Below, piece after piece: positions 9,624-20,648 of a DNA stretch of 64,000 nucleotides. The translations under genes and the position numbers were made by a program. Every line of letters begins with the position of its first letter. Position 1 is the stretch's first letter. The DNA is taken from assembly GCA_018660825.1 (NCBI GenBank), contig JABJJO010000140.1:1-64000 (forward strand). Direction: 5' to 3'. The notes under the pieces were generated by a model. The model worked only from the letters and a program-made list of their open reading frames with translations, was not told where the DNA came from and did no database searches. The stretch comes from Planctomycetaceae bacterium. Lineage in GTDB: Bacteria; Planctomycetota; Planctomycetia; Pirellulales; Pirellulaceae.

Positions 9624-11414
9624 TTACCGTAGCAAGTCACGTTTGATTTGGGCCATATCACTTCCATCGGGCGTCGAATCGTCATCAACGTCATACCAAG
9701 ATTCTTGGAACTGAATGTGCCCGCCTTTCCCAGTAGCACCTTGTCGGATTGCGACGTTGGTGGTGAGGGCAATCACAGCATCACTTAACGCAACATGCGG
9801 ATTACAGCGCGGTTGATTTTCTGGTGATGAATGACTAATACAGTAGGCCCAGTGCTCAATTTCTTCTGTATAACCTCGACTTACTGGCCCTGTCTGAGCG
9901 GCTTGAGCAACCGGAGCAGCTTCACCACTCGCTTGCGTGTCGAGCGTTGGTCCACCTGCATCTGTTTTTACTCCAACTTTGGTCGTTGTACTCGACCCTT
10001 TAAAGAGCATCATTTCTTTTTCTTTTTCTAAGACCAATGTTCCTTTAGTCCCCATGACGACTTCGCCATACCCACCAAATCCATTCCCATTAATAGAAGA
10101 ATAGGTAACCACAATTTTCTTATTGTCATCCTTTTCATAACTTGGCACCGCTGCTTTTCCAACACCAGTCCCAAAATCTGCGTAACCGACATCGAACGCC
10201 TCTTCATAACCTGGAGCAGGAAATTCCAGCATGCAATAAACATGATCTTCAACGTGCCGGTCGGCACCAAATAAGTGGCGACCACCAACAGCATGCACAC
10301 TTAGCGGTTGAGCTTTCTTGCCATCGCGGCGGAGCGCACTACAAAAGATGCCAGCCGCATCCATTTGGTGACTGCCTAGTTCGGCCATAAGTCCACCACC
10401 GGTACGTTCCCACAGTCGCCAGCGTGCTAGTTCTTCTAACGCAGACCGTCGGTGACCTGCCGGGAATTCGAATTCTTGGAATCCATGTTTCAACGCTCGT
10501 TCTTCCACCAACTCGCTGTCGCTATCCCAGGCCTTCCATTGGGCTAACTTGTGTTCTAATATTTCGCGAGCGACAGGATCCTTTTCCTTTTGCACCTGTC
10601 TTTCAAACGACAGGACTTGTGAGTGGATTTTGTCAAAGCGATCCGTTTCAACGCCTCCGATTGGAATTTCGCCTCCGGGAACGGGCATTTGCCAACTATC
10701 GCGACCAGGTAAATTTCCACGATGCCATTGAGCGCGAATATGGTGCAGTTCCCCTAACAGGCCATATTGAATTAAGTTGACCGCATTATCGTACAAGACA
10801 CTGTAATGTCGTTGGTGACCGGTTGCTAAATACAAATTTTTCTCTGCTGCAATCCGTCCCATCAACTTACATTGCGCAATATTTTTCGCCATCAGCTTTT
10901 CGGTCAATACATGTTTGTCCGCCAACATGGCATCAACTGCTACTTGGGCGTGTAAATGCAATGGCACAGCAGCAATCACTGCTTGGATATCCTTATTCGC
11001 TAACAATTCCTGATAGCCGTCGGTATATACCTTTACATGCTTACGGGCTTCCGATTCCGTTTTCCAACCGTATTTCGACATCAAACCAGGTCGAGCCGCC
11101 ATAGCTGCGGGACTCGAATAATCCCCATGAAATGCGCGATGTACGTTGTACTCTCGCAAATCAGCGATTGCCACAACTTGCACATATTCTGGATTGAGCG
11201 CTCCAATAAGCACGCTACCTTCGTCCCCAGTCCCAATCACACCAACGCGAATTGGTTCGGCGACCGTCGAGTAGCCGAAATAAGCTGCCCCTAAACCGGC
11301 ACCCGACACAGCTCCAGAGGCAGCGATCGTCTTGAGGAAATCACGACGAGTATGCCCGATTGCGTCATAATAATTGCCTTTACCAACTTCTTTTTCTTCC
11401 GGTGTAAGATTCAT
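9624..11414 (-). CDS. Gfo/Idh/MocA family oxidoreductase with Tat-type signal
   Basis: TRRDFLKTIAASGAVSGAGLGAAYFG twin-Arg leader; IRVGVIGTGDEG Rossmann; LTEKLMAKN. Confidence 0.9.
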   Translation of the reverse strand: MNLTPEEKEVGKGNYYDAIGHTRRDFLKTIAASGAVSGAGLGAAYFGYSTVAEPIRVGVIGTGDEGSVLIGALNPEYVQVVAIADLREYNVHRAFHGDYSSPAAMAARPGLMSKYGWKTESEARKHVKVYTDGYQELLANKDIQAVIAAVPLHLHAQVAVDAMLADKHVLTEKLMAKNIAQCKLMGRIAAEKNLYLATGHQRHYSVLYDNAVNLIQYGLLGELHHIRAQWHRGNLPGRDSWQMPVPGGEIPIGGVETDRFDKIHSQVLSFERQVQKEKDPVAREILEHKLAQWKAWDSDSELVEERALKHGFQEFEFPAGHRRSALEELARWRLWERTGGGLMAELGSHQMDAAGIFCSALRRDGKKAQPLSVHAVGGRHLFGADRHVEDHVYCMLEFPAPGYEEAFDVGYADFGTGVGKAAVPSYEKDDNKKIVVTYSSINGNGFGGYGEVVMGTKGTLVLEKEKEMMLFKGSSTTTKVGVKTDAGGPTLDTQASGEAAPVAQAAQTGPVSRGYTEEIEHWAYCISHSSPENQPRCNPHVALSDAVIALTTNVAIRQGATGKGGHIQFQESWYDVDDDSTPDGSDMAQIKRDLLR

Positions 11415-12460
11415 TCTTTCTCCTCTGTCTGATTCTCGGATTTAGCTGTGTGCTTACGGCAGCAACAACAATGACCCAGAATCGAATCTAGTGAAACGTA
11501 CTTACCCGCTCCAGCAAATGCAATGACCAGCAGGGCACACATCTCTATTGCTTGGTAATAAGTAGGTTGAGCCCCAGCGGAACCAGGGAATTGACTTAAG
11601 ATAACTGACAACAAAAATCCAGCGGCTGCCAAAGCGACCACTTGGGTGCATAGACCAAGTAGCAAACCCAGACCAACGATAATATCAAACCAAGGTATAA
11701 AGCGATCGAGTTGGCTCGCAGCAATCGCTGGCGCATTAATTTTCCCTAAGGGTAACGGGGCACGCGTACCTAAAGCATTGAGTTCTCGCTCCAAACCTTC
11801 CCAAATCAAATCAATACTCGCTAGCATTGTGGCACGGCCTGATCGAATTTCGTTTTCTAATTGTAATCCTTGAGCTCGCAAGCTAGTCACACCCGACATC
11901 GCTTCTGTCTGCAGTTGCTTTTCACGTCGCTCCATTTGATTAAAGAGCTTAATCACATCGTCGTGCTTAACCTTGAAAAACTCATTAAGCTGATCGACAC
12001 GCCGTTTAACAATACCGGCAGCCTTTTTTGCCCAATCCCCTTCAAGACGTTGATAGGCGATAACATCTGCTTGATATGCACGCCAGTGATCCGCCACCGC
12101 TTTCGTGTTATAGGACGGTTCTGACCATCCACCAGGTTGTGACGGCCGTGAGGATTGGTAACACAGTCGGATTTTACCGTCGTTGTCCCATAGCATTGCT
12201 TGAAAACCGCCTGAGAAAGGGCCTTTTGCTGAACTAAGAAAACCCGTCGACGAAAAACCGCCGTCCATTTTGGCTGCACCTTCTTTAAAAAAGTGCCAAC
12301 CAACGGACAGTCGTAGTAACACCAAAACCAAAATGGCGACTTTTCCAATTTGTACTGTTGAAGCCTTCAGCGGGATTCTCCTTCGCACATCGCATTTATA
12401 TCTACACCAACGCGGCTCCAATTGAGCATTCTTTAGTGTATTGGATAGTTTCGTTTGCAA
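11411..12460 (-). CDS. DoxX family membrane protein with a large inter-TM insertion
   Basis: LRLSVGWHFFKEGAAKM, FDIIVGLGLLLGLCTQVVALAAAGFLLSVILSQFPG; stop overlaps the next start (ATGA). Confidence 0.75.
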   Translation of the reverse strand: MQTKLSNTLKNAQLEPRWCRYKCDVRRRIPLKASTVQIGKVAILVLVLLRLSVGWHFFKEGAAKMDGGFSSTGFLSSAKGPFSGGFQAMLWDNDGKIRLCYQSSRPSQPGGWSEPSYNTKAVADHWRAYQADVIAYQRLEGDWAKKAAGIVKRRVDQLNEFFKVKHDDVIKLFNQMERREKQLQTEAMSGVTSLRAQGLQLENEIRSGRATMLASIDLIWEGLERELNALGTRAPLPLGKINAPAIAASQLDRFIPWFDIIVGLGLLLGLCTQVVALAAAGFLLSVILSQFPGSAGAQPTYYQAIEMCALLVIAFAGAGKYVSLDSILGHCCCCRKHTAKSENQTEEKE

Positions 12461-12559
12461 ACCTCTATTATGATAGAAAAATTAAGGTTCGCCAGTCGTA
12501 CGTTCTGATACGTTAATAATATCCTGCTAATTTCCTTTAGTTCCAGTTCTCATTCTGCT

Positions 12560-13546
12560 ATGTCTCAACAAACTAAACGTGTCGTACTGTGCTTTCCGTT
12601 GTCCGACGCACAAGCTAAACAAATCGGCACGACAAGCTCTGAAATTGAAGTTATTAATGCCGGCCAATCCAGAATTGCTCAGGAAATCCTCGCGGCCGAT
12701 ATCTTCATCGGGCATGCCAAAGTTCCAATGCCCTGGAAAGAAGTCGTGGAGCAGGGGCGTCTCAAGTGGATACAATCTTCAGCGGCAGGCTTAGACCATT
12801 GCCTAAAACCTAGTGTCATTGATTCAGACATTGTTGTTTCAAGTGTTTCTGGATTATTCGCCAACCAAGTCGCGGAACAAACGATGGCCCTGATATTCGG
12901 GATCTATCGCAGCGCGCTGACGTTTTTTCGCGCTATTGAAAAACGAGAATTCGTGCGCCGACCAACAATGGACTTTCGCGGTAAAACGGTGGGCATTCTT
13001 GGGTTTGGTGGGAATGGTCGTCGTATTGCCGAAGTACTAGCTCCTTGGGGTAATCGCATCGTTGCTTCAGACAAATTTCCCTGGGACAAACCAACGTACG
13101 TGGACCAATTGGCGCACAGCGACGATTTTGAAACGTTGCTGCCCGAAATCGATTGCCTTATCTTATGCGTACCTTTAAACAAAGAAACTCACGGAATGAT
13201 TAATCAACGCACCTTAGGACTGCTAAAACCAGGAGCCGTTGTCGTGAATGTTGCTCGCGGACCCGTCATCGTCGAAAATGACCTAATCACTATGCTCCAA
13301 AACGGCCATCTTAGTGGTGCGGGACTCGATGTCGTCGAAACTGAACCGCTGCCACCGACCAGTCCTCTGTGGAACATGGACAATGTCATTATTACACCTC
13401 ACGTCGGCGCACAATCTGAAAATCGCCTGCCCGACACCATCGAGTTTGTCTGCGATAACTTGAGGCGTTATTTAGCAAACGAAAACGTTGTAAATATTGT
13501 CGACAAGAAAGTCGGATTCCCGCTGCGAACTGCAGGTGACTATTAA
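12560..13546 (+). CDS. D-2-hydroxyacid dehydrogenase (NAD-binding)
   Basis: GKTVGILGFGGNGRRIAEVLAPWG, VNVARGPVIVENDL, GAGLDVVETEPLP. Confidence 0.9.
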   Translation: MSQQTKRVVLCFPLSDAQAKQIGTTSSEIEVINAGQSRIAQEILAADIFIGHAKVPMPWKEVVEQGRLKWIQSSAAGLDHCLKPSVIDSDIVVSSVSGLFANQVAEQTMALIFGIYRSALTFFRAIEKREFVRRPTMDFRGKTVGILGFGGNGRRIAEVLAPWGNRIVASDKFPWDKPTYVDQLAHSDDFETLLPEIDCLILCVPLNKETHGMINQRTLGLLKPGAVVVNVARGPVIVENDLITMLQNGHLSGAGLDVVETEPLPPTSPLWNMDNVIITPHVGAQSENRLPDTIEFVCDNLRRYLANENVVNIVDKKVGFPLRTAGDY

Positions 13547-13686
13547 ATAACGGCTTCGTTGGATTTCCAAAGTACGATCTCATTTGTTTCAATTCCGACA
13601 AACAATCCCAATCATGCGATCTCATTTCCCCCACTAGACCCAGCTTGTCAATCATATTAAACTTCCATCATCGCATGAGCAGTAGA

Positions 13687-14880
13687 ATGGCAGGGCAAGA
13701 GATTGCAAACAACAGCATGGAAGAAATTCAACTAGATGAAGATGGACGACGCCCGTTGACCATCACCGTTACGCAACCACTACAACAACCGACTGTCACC
13801 TATGCGAATGCGGCGCCTTCGCAATCTGACAAACCACTGCTTGATAAATATACGTCGATTGTCGACCAGCAACGTTTAAGCTGGACTACCTACCACCACT
13901 TAACCAAACTACTTGGCTCCGGCGGTCAGGGAAAAGTATATTTATCGCAGCGCAAAGGTGCGGACGGTTTTACTTTACCCATCGCTATTAAGATATTTTC
14001 TCCGGAGCGTTTTGCCGACGAATCCTCCTACGCCCATACCATGAAACGTCATGCCCGCGTGGCAATGCAAATTGCACAAATCCAGCATGACAATCTGCTC
14101 GATGTTCAAGATTTCGTCGACCGCAAACGAATTCGCATGCTGGTTATGGAATGGATAGATGGCCTTGACCTGCGAATATTGCTGAACAACCAACAGTTGG
14201 CCAAACTAGAAGACCGCGTATCTTCGAGTCGCTGGAAGCATATCAATCACGTCATCATTACTGACGGTCCTAAGCAACCTCAGTTCCATCCAGGGTGTGC
14301 CGTCGCGATAGCCCGCGAATGCCTCAGTGCACTTGAGGCATTGCACCGCAACGGAATCGTGCATGGTGATATCAAACCGGGTAATATTATGATTAAGCGG
14401 ACAGGGGCCGCGAAAATTATCGACATCGGTTCAGCCTTTGCTATTGATGAACCACCAGAACAACGCACTTGCACGCCGGCCTATGCTGCTCCGGAAGTTC
14501 TCAAAGGGGAAAAGGCGACGCCTTTGAGTGACTTGGCCAGCCTGGGATACGTTCTGATTGAACTAATATCTGGACGCAATCCATTCGCGGGTAAAAAAAC
14601 CTACAACGAGATGATCCAAGCCAAGATCGACTTACCGCAACAACTCAAAGGTTTTATTCCCACAGGAATTGGCAATACAGCACTGTTAACAAATTTTTGC
14701 CGACGCCTGATCGCTGCGGACCCCGGGGAACGATTTCACGATGCTTACGAAGCACACCTTAAGCAAGAAGGAGCTGCCGACTACCATCGCCAATTAGTAC
14801 TTGAATCCGAAGACAACGAGTATGAACACGAAATCGGACAATGGATCGAAGAGACAATGGACGCCCATAATGAAGTGTAG
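13687..14880 (+). CDS. Serine/threonine protein kinase (HGD/DIG variant motifs)
   Basis: LLGSGGQGKVYLSQ, AIKIF, GIVHGDIKPGNIMIK, IIDIGSAFA, PAYAAPEVL. ORF opens at 13645; ATG at 13687 is one possible start. Confidence 0.85.
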   Translation: MAGQEIANNSMEEIQLDEDGRRPLTITVTQPLQQPTVTYANAAPSQSDKPLLDKYTSIVDQQRLSWTTYHHLTKLLGSGGQGKVYLSQRKGADGFTLPIAIKIFSPERFADESSYAHTMKRHARVAMQIAQIQHDNLLDVQDFVDRKRIRMLVMEWIDGLDLRILLNNQQLAKLEDRVSSSRWKHINHVIITDGPKQPQFHPGCAVAIARECLSALEALHRNGIVHGDIKPGNIMIKRTGAAKIIDIGSAFAIDEPPEQRTCTPAYAAPEVLKGEKATPLSDLASLGYVLIELISGRNPFAGKKTYNEMIQAKIDLPQQLKGFIPTGIGNTALLTNFCRRLIAADPGERFHDAYEAHLKQEGAADYHRQLVLESEDNEYEHEIGQWIEETMDAHNEV

Positions 14881-14897
14881 CACATTCGTGCCCCCAA

Positions 14898-15599
14898 TCA
14901 TCCGTCATGGCGTCGATAGTGCTTAGCAAGTTGATGGGGCTTTTTGCCTAAGCGTAACTGCAGGAGTAACCACCAGTTGCTCAGGGTTTGTCGAATGATC
15001 CCATTTTTCATCCAACGCCGCGCGGAAATATTAACGGGCCCCGCTAGCACACACGGGCGCAAGCCCAAATGCCGTAATGTTTTACTCAACAACACGTCTT
15101 CCATTAAGTCGACTTCCGGAAACCCGCCGATAACTTCAAACAACTCTCGAGAGACTGTTATTGCCTGATCTCCAAACACACGTCCTAACCATCTCGCACG
15201 CCAGGCGTTGCCCCACTGCAATAACGGATACGCGATCCCCGTCGCTTCTATATTTTGGTGAAAACAAGACCAGCGATTTGCACCATCTTCCGAAAAATAG
15301 ATCGCCGCCTGTTGCAGTGCTGCCGAGTCAAGCCGATTGTCCGCGTGCAGGAAACATAAGATCATTTTCGTCGCATACTTGGCGCCGTTGTTTTGTTGCA
15401 CAGCTCTCCCAGCGTCACCACAACACACCAACGCTCCAGCCTGACGAGCATATTCGATTGTACGATCCGTGCTCCCACCGTCTGCAACCCATACCTCGAC
15501 TGCTCCGGCACCCAAGGCAGACTCGACCGCCCCCACGATATTATCCTGCTCGTTGATGGTCGGAATAACGACTGAGATATCAGAAGCGGAAATAACCAT
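14898..15599 (-). CDS. Family 2 glycosyltransferase (TIGR04283-like)
   Basis: ISVVIPTINEQDNIVGAVESAL, WVADGGSTDRT, FLHADNRLD. Confidence 0.85.
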   Translation of the reverse strand: MVISASDISVVIPTINEQDNIVGAVESALGAGAVEVWVADGGSTDRTIEYARQAGALVCCGDAGRAVQQNNGAKYATKMILCFLHADNRLDSAALQQAAIYFSEDGANRWSCFHQNIEATGIAYPLLQWGNAWRARWLGRVFGDQAITVSRELFEVIGGFPEVDLMEDVLLSKTLRHLGLRPCVLAGPVNISARRWMKNGIIRQTLSNWWLLLQLRLGKKPHQLAKHYRRHDG

Positions 15600-15655
15600 A
15601 TCACCCCCAATCAGCTACTCGCATAGATAAACAAAGACAATCCACAACGAGCTGA

Positions 15656-17728
15656 CTATACGTTAGGCCGAACCAATTCATATCGTTTAATTTTTCGATC
15701 TAACGTCGAACGCTCCACCCCCAATACACTCGCAGAACGACTTTTGTTCCAATCGTGATAATCCAATGTCCGTTTAATATGGAATCGCTCAATCTCTTCT
15801 AAGCTATGGGGTTCATAGGAACTGGCATTCAATATGATTCCAGTGGTATCGGATGACGTCATAAGATTGGATAACGACAAATCACAAACATCAATAACCG
15901 TACTGCGGCATAATACTACCGCTCGTTCAATAATATTTTTTAGCTCTCGAATATTTCCTGGCCACTTATACTTCTGCAACTCAGCAACCGCTTCATCAGT
16001 AAATCCAGTGATTTTCCGACCAGTCTCTGAACGAAATTTATCCATAAAGTAATGCATCAATAGTTCGATGTCTTCGGGGCGTTTACGCAGCGGTGGAACT
16101 AATATCTCCACCACGTTTAAACGAAAGTATAGGTCGCGTCGAAATTCACCTTCCGCAACAGCAATTTCGAGATCCCGATTCGTCGCGGCGATGACACGAA
16201 CATCCGTTTCAATCGATTGATTGCCACCTAAACGTTCAAATGAATGGCCTTCTAACACGCGGAGGAATTTAGCCTGAACGGCCATGCTCATTTCACCGAT
16301 TTCGTCGAGCATTAACGTCCCTAGATTTGCCGCCTCAAATTTACCTATTTTGCGTTCTGTCGCCCCCGTGAACGCTCCTTTTTCATGGCCAAACAATTCA
16401 CTTTCTAGCAACGATTCCGACAACGCTGCGCAATTCAAACAGACAAATGCCTCTTTCTTACGTGGACTGCCAAAATGTACGGCCCTGGCAATCAACTCCT
16501 TACCTACTCCGCTTTCCCCGCGAATCAAAACCGTAGCGCGGCTCGGAGCTGCCTGAACAATATCCTGCTTTACTTGATCTAAGGCTGGGCTGACTCCAAT
16601 CATCTCGGATTCCGATTCAAGTTGCCGCCGCAGTTGTTGAATCTCACTACGCGATTGAGACAAGTCTTCAACCAACTCCATTTCACGACTAAGGCTCTTC
16701 AAAGCTAATCCAACGTTGTCGCCTACTGCCAAAATGAATTCTAAATCATCTGGTGTCAATGAGATCTCGCCGGTGGTTGAGTATGCATGTAACAACCCAA
16801 CAATTTGATTGTCATATCTAACAGGTGCACAAATAATGCTTGTCGAAGTAATTTCGCCTTTGCTATCACGACTGGCAAATTGACTGTCATCACCAATGTC
16901 ACGCCCCAAGACAGCTTCTCCACTCTCAAGTACCGTCTCAGCAAGATGTTTTGTGAGTCGATGATACTTAGGTGTGCCCACTGTTTTCCAGGCGATCACG
17001 TTTACATCATCGCTCGTTGGTAATTCTTCTAGGTCATACGGTGCCAGCAGTAGCGCGGCAGCATTAGACTTTGTGCCATCAAAAATTCCGTCTAATGCTG
17101 TATCCGCTATCCCTTTTTCATCATTCTGATTGGCCAACTCAAATGCGATGCGGCAGAGGCTCGCCACGGCTTCACTTACTCCTTTGGGCTGCATCTGGCG
17201 ATCAAGTAATTTCGTTTGTCCCTTGCGATGGGTAATCGTCGTGGGAAATTGACTGACATGGCTGTCTATTCCATCCACGTTAGCGAGGTCATCGGCAAGG
17301 TCCTTGAAATCAGCTGCATTCGTGTCCGCAGCAAGATGCTTCAATAGCACTCCCGTATCGGCTTCAATATTATCCGGAAAGGCCGAAGACAAATCATTCA
17401 CAAACGATATATGACAATTGGCGATGCGAATGCAATCTTGTGGTTTTAACTCATAATCGCCGGTCGTCGGTTCACCATTGAGCAGGGTCCCATTGCGACT
17501 TTCTAAATCACGAAGCGTCCACCTGCCATTCGAGAAAAACAACTCCGCATGAATTCGACTCGCTCGCTCATCACGAATGACCACTTTGTTCGTAGAGGCT
17601 CTACCGATGGTTGATGTCTTGCCAGCCTCAAGCCGAACGACATCTGTCCACTTAGTACCTTCGCGAATAACTAAATAAGCTAGCATTGAAAACTTTGGAT
17701 CCATCGATAGAAGGGGGAATAGCTGCAA
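15656..17728 (-). CDS. Sigma54-dependent transcriptional activator with N-terminal FHA, GAF and C-terminal Fis-type HTH
   Basis: FHA core [26 protein letters not shown]+ [21 protein letters not shown] loop, LDEIGEM; C-terminal [15 protein letters not shown]. Confidence 0.92.
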   Translation of the reverse strand: MQLFPLLSMDPKFSMLAYLVIREGTKWTDVVRLEAGKTSTIGRASTNKVVIRDERASRIHAELFFSNGRWTLRDLESRNGTLLNGEPTTGDYELKPQDCIRIANCHISFVNDLSSAFPDNIEADTGVLLKHLAADTNAADFKDLADDLANVDGIDSHVSQFPTTITHRKGQTKLLDRQMQPKGVSEAVASLCRIAFELANQNDEKGIADTALDGIFDGTKSNAAALLLAPYDLEELPTSDDVNVIAWKTVGTPKYHRLTKHLAETVLESGEAVLGRDIGDDSQFASRDSKGEITSTSIICAPVRYDNQIVGLLHAYSTTGEISLTPDDLEFILAVGDNVGLALKSLSREMELVEDLSQSRSEIQQLRRQLESESEMIGVSPALDQVKQDIVQAAPSRATVLIRGESGVGKELIARAVHFGSPRKKEAFVCLNCAALSESLLESELFGHEKGAFTGATERKIGKFEAANLGTLMLDEIGEMSMAVQAKFLRVLEGHSFERLGGNQSIETDVRVIAATNRDLEIAVAEGEFRRDLYFRLNVVEILVPPLRKRPEDIELLMHYFMDKFRSETGRKITGFTDEAVAELQKYKWPGNIRELKNIIERAVVLCRSTVIDVCDLSLSNLMTSSDTTGIILNASSYEPHSLEEIERFHIKRTLDYHDWNKSRSASVLGVERSTLDRKIKRYELVRPNV

Positions 17729-18166
17729 TTACCACGTGTCTATAGTGTATCAAAAATGAACACTTTTTATAGTGACGCTCGCTACAAACGCCAATTTTCC
17801 ATTCATTCAACCTATATATTTAAAAACGATGTCTTAGTATTACGTTACGCTATTCCATTAATGGGCATCTTGATAATAATAAAGCTAAGTAACGTGGAAA
17901 GAAAAATGGATTAGGCAAACTTTTCTTGTAAATACAGGCAAAGCCGATTATTCTAGACAGGGATAAACTGTTACATTTTCGCCTCGGAAATGTCGAAGTC
18001 TTATTCGATGGGTTATTTTTCCACATTAACAGTATGTTCGTGTTGAATTTGATTGATCTGGGTTTAGGATAAATATCCGTTCCCAAAACGACAATACAAA
18101 CAGAGAAGAGTAACGAGAGATTAGTTCGGAACAACTATCCTCTCAAAACCAATTAGGAGTTCGGTT

Positions 18167-19540
18167 ATGACGAGTCGTCACATTAAATTTTGTCGTGCGT
18201 GTATATTTGCTCTATTGGCATTGTGGACCACCCAAGTCACTTTGGCTCAAACAGGCAATCCCTTCCGAAACAACTCTGTGGGTGGTATTTCCATCGATAC
18301 AAATGGCGTTGTCGCGAACGCTGATCCCGAAAGCCATGCTTTAGTGTTGCGTGAAATGCGAGAGAATTTCAATCCGGCCTCGCCCAAAATGGCTGCGTCG
18401 ACCGAATTACGAATGATTTCACTACGCGGACTCGAAGCCGCAATTGCCGACGCTGTTCAAAACAACCAAGGCGCTTTGCCCGACGAAGTTAAATACTTGG
18501 CTGGATTACAACGTATTCAATACATATTGGTATATCCAGAAATCAACGACATTATTCTCGCCGGTCCTGGCGAGGGCTGGAAAATCGATGATAATTTGCA
18601 TGTTGTTGGCGTTACCACTGGAATGCCCGTACTACAACTCGACAACTTGCTTACGGCATTACGAGCAGTCAATGCTCCCCAACCTCAACGCATCAGTTGT
18701 TCGATTGACCCCACCCAACAAGGCGTCGCTAACTACGCCGCGAAATTGAAACAACTATCACGCGCCGGCGTTCGCAACCCGCGAATCCTTGCACCACAGT
18801 TAAAACAAGCGATGGGTAACCAAGTCGTATCTATTAATGGTGTGCCCGGATCAAGTCATTTTGCTCGAGTCATGCTAGCCGCTGATATCCGCATGAAGCA
18901 AATTGCTATGGAAATCAACGGACATGGATCCAAGGTGATGCCCGGATTTATTTCTGGTGCACGCAATTCTGTGAGCATCACCAACCCAAACATCAATCCC
19001 CGCTGGTGGTTAGCCTGTAATTACAAGAGTGTAGCAACCGACGGGCAAGGCCTAGCTTGGGAAATTCGCGGCCAAGGCGTCAAAGCAATGACCGAAACAG
19101 AAGCATTCCAAGGTAACAATGGTCCGGCTAAAGCTCAGCAACAAGATCCCGCTGCACAGAAATGGGCAGATATGATGACTGATCGCTATGATGACTTGAG
19201 CAAAGCAGACCCAGTATTTGGAGAACTTCGTAATATCATGGATATGTGTGTGGCCGCCGCTATCATTCGCAGCAACAGCCTACTCGATCAAGCCGATTTA
19301 GAACTACCTCACTTACTAGCAACAACGAAAACTATTTCGCACCTTTCGTGGTTTACACCTAAGCACGTCAGTACTGAAACGAGCTTCATTAACTCAAGCC
19401 GCGGTCTTGTGGTTACAGCTTCAGGCGGTGTCGACATTGACTATCTTGCTCCGCTCAAAGACCCCAAAGTCACGGCACAAGTGAAACTCGTGTGGGACAA
19501 AGTGCATGCAAAAACTGCTTCCATGTCTTGGTGGAACTAG
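18167..19540 (+). CDS. DUF1598-like exported planctomycete protein
   Basis: Signal peptide MTSRHIKFCRACIFALLALWTTQVTLAQ; LRMISLRGLEAAI, ILAGPGEGWKID pattern recalled from the DUF1598 family. Confidence 0.65.
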   Translation: MTSRHIKFCRACIFALLALWTTQVTLAQTGNPFRNNSVGGISIDTNGVVANADPESHALVLREMRENFNPASPKMAASTELRMISLRGLEAAIADAVQNNQGALPDEVKYLAGLQRIQYILVYPEINDIILAGPGEGWKIDDNLHVVGVTTGMPVLQLDNLLTALRAVNAPQPQRISCSIDPTQQGVANYAAKLKQLSRAGVRNPRILAPQLKQAMGNQVVSINGVPGSSHFARVMLAADIRMKQIAMEINGHGSKVMPGFISGARNSVSITNPNINPRWWLACNYKSVATDGQGLAWEIRGQGVKAMTETEAFQGNNGPAKAQQQDPAAQKWADMMTDRYDDLSKADPVFGELRNIMDMCVAAAIIRSNSLLDQADLELPHLLATTKTISHLSWFTPKHVSTETSFINSSRGLVVTASGGVDIDYLAPLKDPKVTAQVKLVWDKVHAKTASMSWWN

Positions 19541-19640
19541 TTCGAACGAGTGCAATCAGCGCGGGTTTATTTACGCTGCCAGCGCTGAGCGTTCCACGCT
19601 TACGGATTAATGTTTCATTTGGGAAACAAAGGGCTCTAAC

Positions 19641-20648
19641 ATGCAGCGCCAAGTTCTCGGGCTCGATATCGGCGGTGCAAATATCAAAGCGGCAACGGCG
19701 GACGGCACATTCACCCAAGCACGCTATCTCCCGTTATGGAATCAGTCATTCCGACTGGTCGAGGTGTTACGTGACATCGTCAACAACGTCGAATCTGACT
19801 TTCTCGCCGTAACGATGACTGGGGAACTTGCCGATTGCTTTGAGTCCAAGCAACAAGGTGTCCAATTTATTTGCGATGCGGTACTGGAGGTCGCGCGAAG
19901 CCCCCACAACGTTTTCGTCTATCGAATAGACGGGGATTGGATTCAACCGGCCCAGTGCGGCGAGCAATGGAACAGTGTCGCCGCATCTAACTGGCACGCG
20001 ATCGCCACTATTGCGGCGGCCTCAAATCCGAATCAATCGAATATCCTCTTAGATATCGGTTCCACAACGACAGATATCATTCCGCTTAACTCGGGAGCAG
20101 TCGTCCCTCACAACTTATCCGATGTAGATCGATTGCTGAACAGCCAATTACTGTATTGGGGAATACAACGAACTCCAATTTGCGCCTTGATTGAAATTGC
20201 TGATTTGGATAATCGTCAAATCCCGCTGGCTCGTGAGATATTTGCCACGACTCAAGACGCATTTCTAATAACCGGTGACACCACTGAAGATCCTGACTGC
20301 TACGATACGACCGATGGTAAACCGGCGACGCGGCAATATGCCCATGCAAGATTGGCTCGCAGTGTCTGTGAATGCCCCACACAATTCAGCATTCAAGATG
20401 CGTCAACTTTTGCGCAACAAATTAAAGACCGATTAGTCTCACTACTAGACGATGGGTTGAGCCAGGTGATTCAGTCAATGCAGCAACCGCCCCAACAAAT
20501 CATCCTCACCGGCCATGGTAATTTTCTCACAGACATGATCGAATTGCAGCTACCCATTATAAATTTATTTTCAAGTGAAAGATCACGTGTGGCTCCCGCT
20601 TATGCCGTGGCCATGCTCCTCGAACAACACCTCGAGGCGACCCACTAG
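19641..20648 (+). CDS. MfnF-like / H4MPT-linked C1 transfer pathway protein (hydantoinase/oxoprolinase-like)
   Basis: VLGLDIGGANIKAA, LAVTMTGELADCF, NILLDIGSTTTDIIPL. Confidence 0.8.
   Translation: MQRQVLGLDIGGANIKAATADGTFTQARYLPLWNQSFRLVEVLRDIVNNVESDFLAVTMTGELADCFESKQQGVQFICDAVLEVARSPHNVFVYRIDGDWIQPAQCGEQWNSVAASNWHAIATIAAASNPNQSNILLDIGSTTTDIIPLNSGAVVPHNLSDVDRLLNSQLLYWGIQRTPICALIEIADLDNRQIPLAREIFATTQDAFLITGDTTEDPDCYDTTDGKPATRQYAHARLARSVCECPTQFSIQDASTFAQQIKDRLVSLLDDGLSQVIQSMQQPPQQIILTGHGNFLTDMIELQLPIINLFSSERSRVAPAYAVAMLLEQHLEATH

Noticed and set aside
17729-18166. Intergenic stretch with weak dyad ACATTT...AAATGT and minus-strand ORF 17850..18134
   Set aside because: Short imperfect dyad in AT-rich DNA; ORF has no recognisable features.
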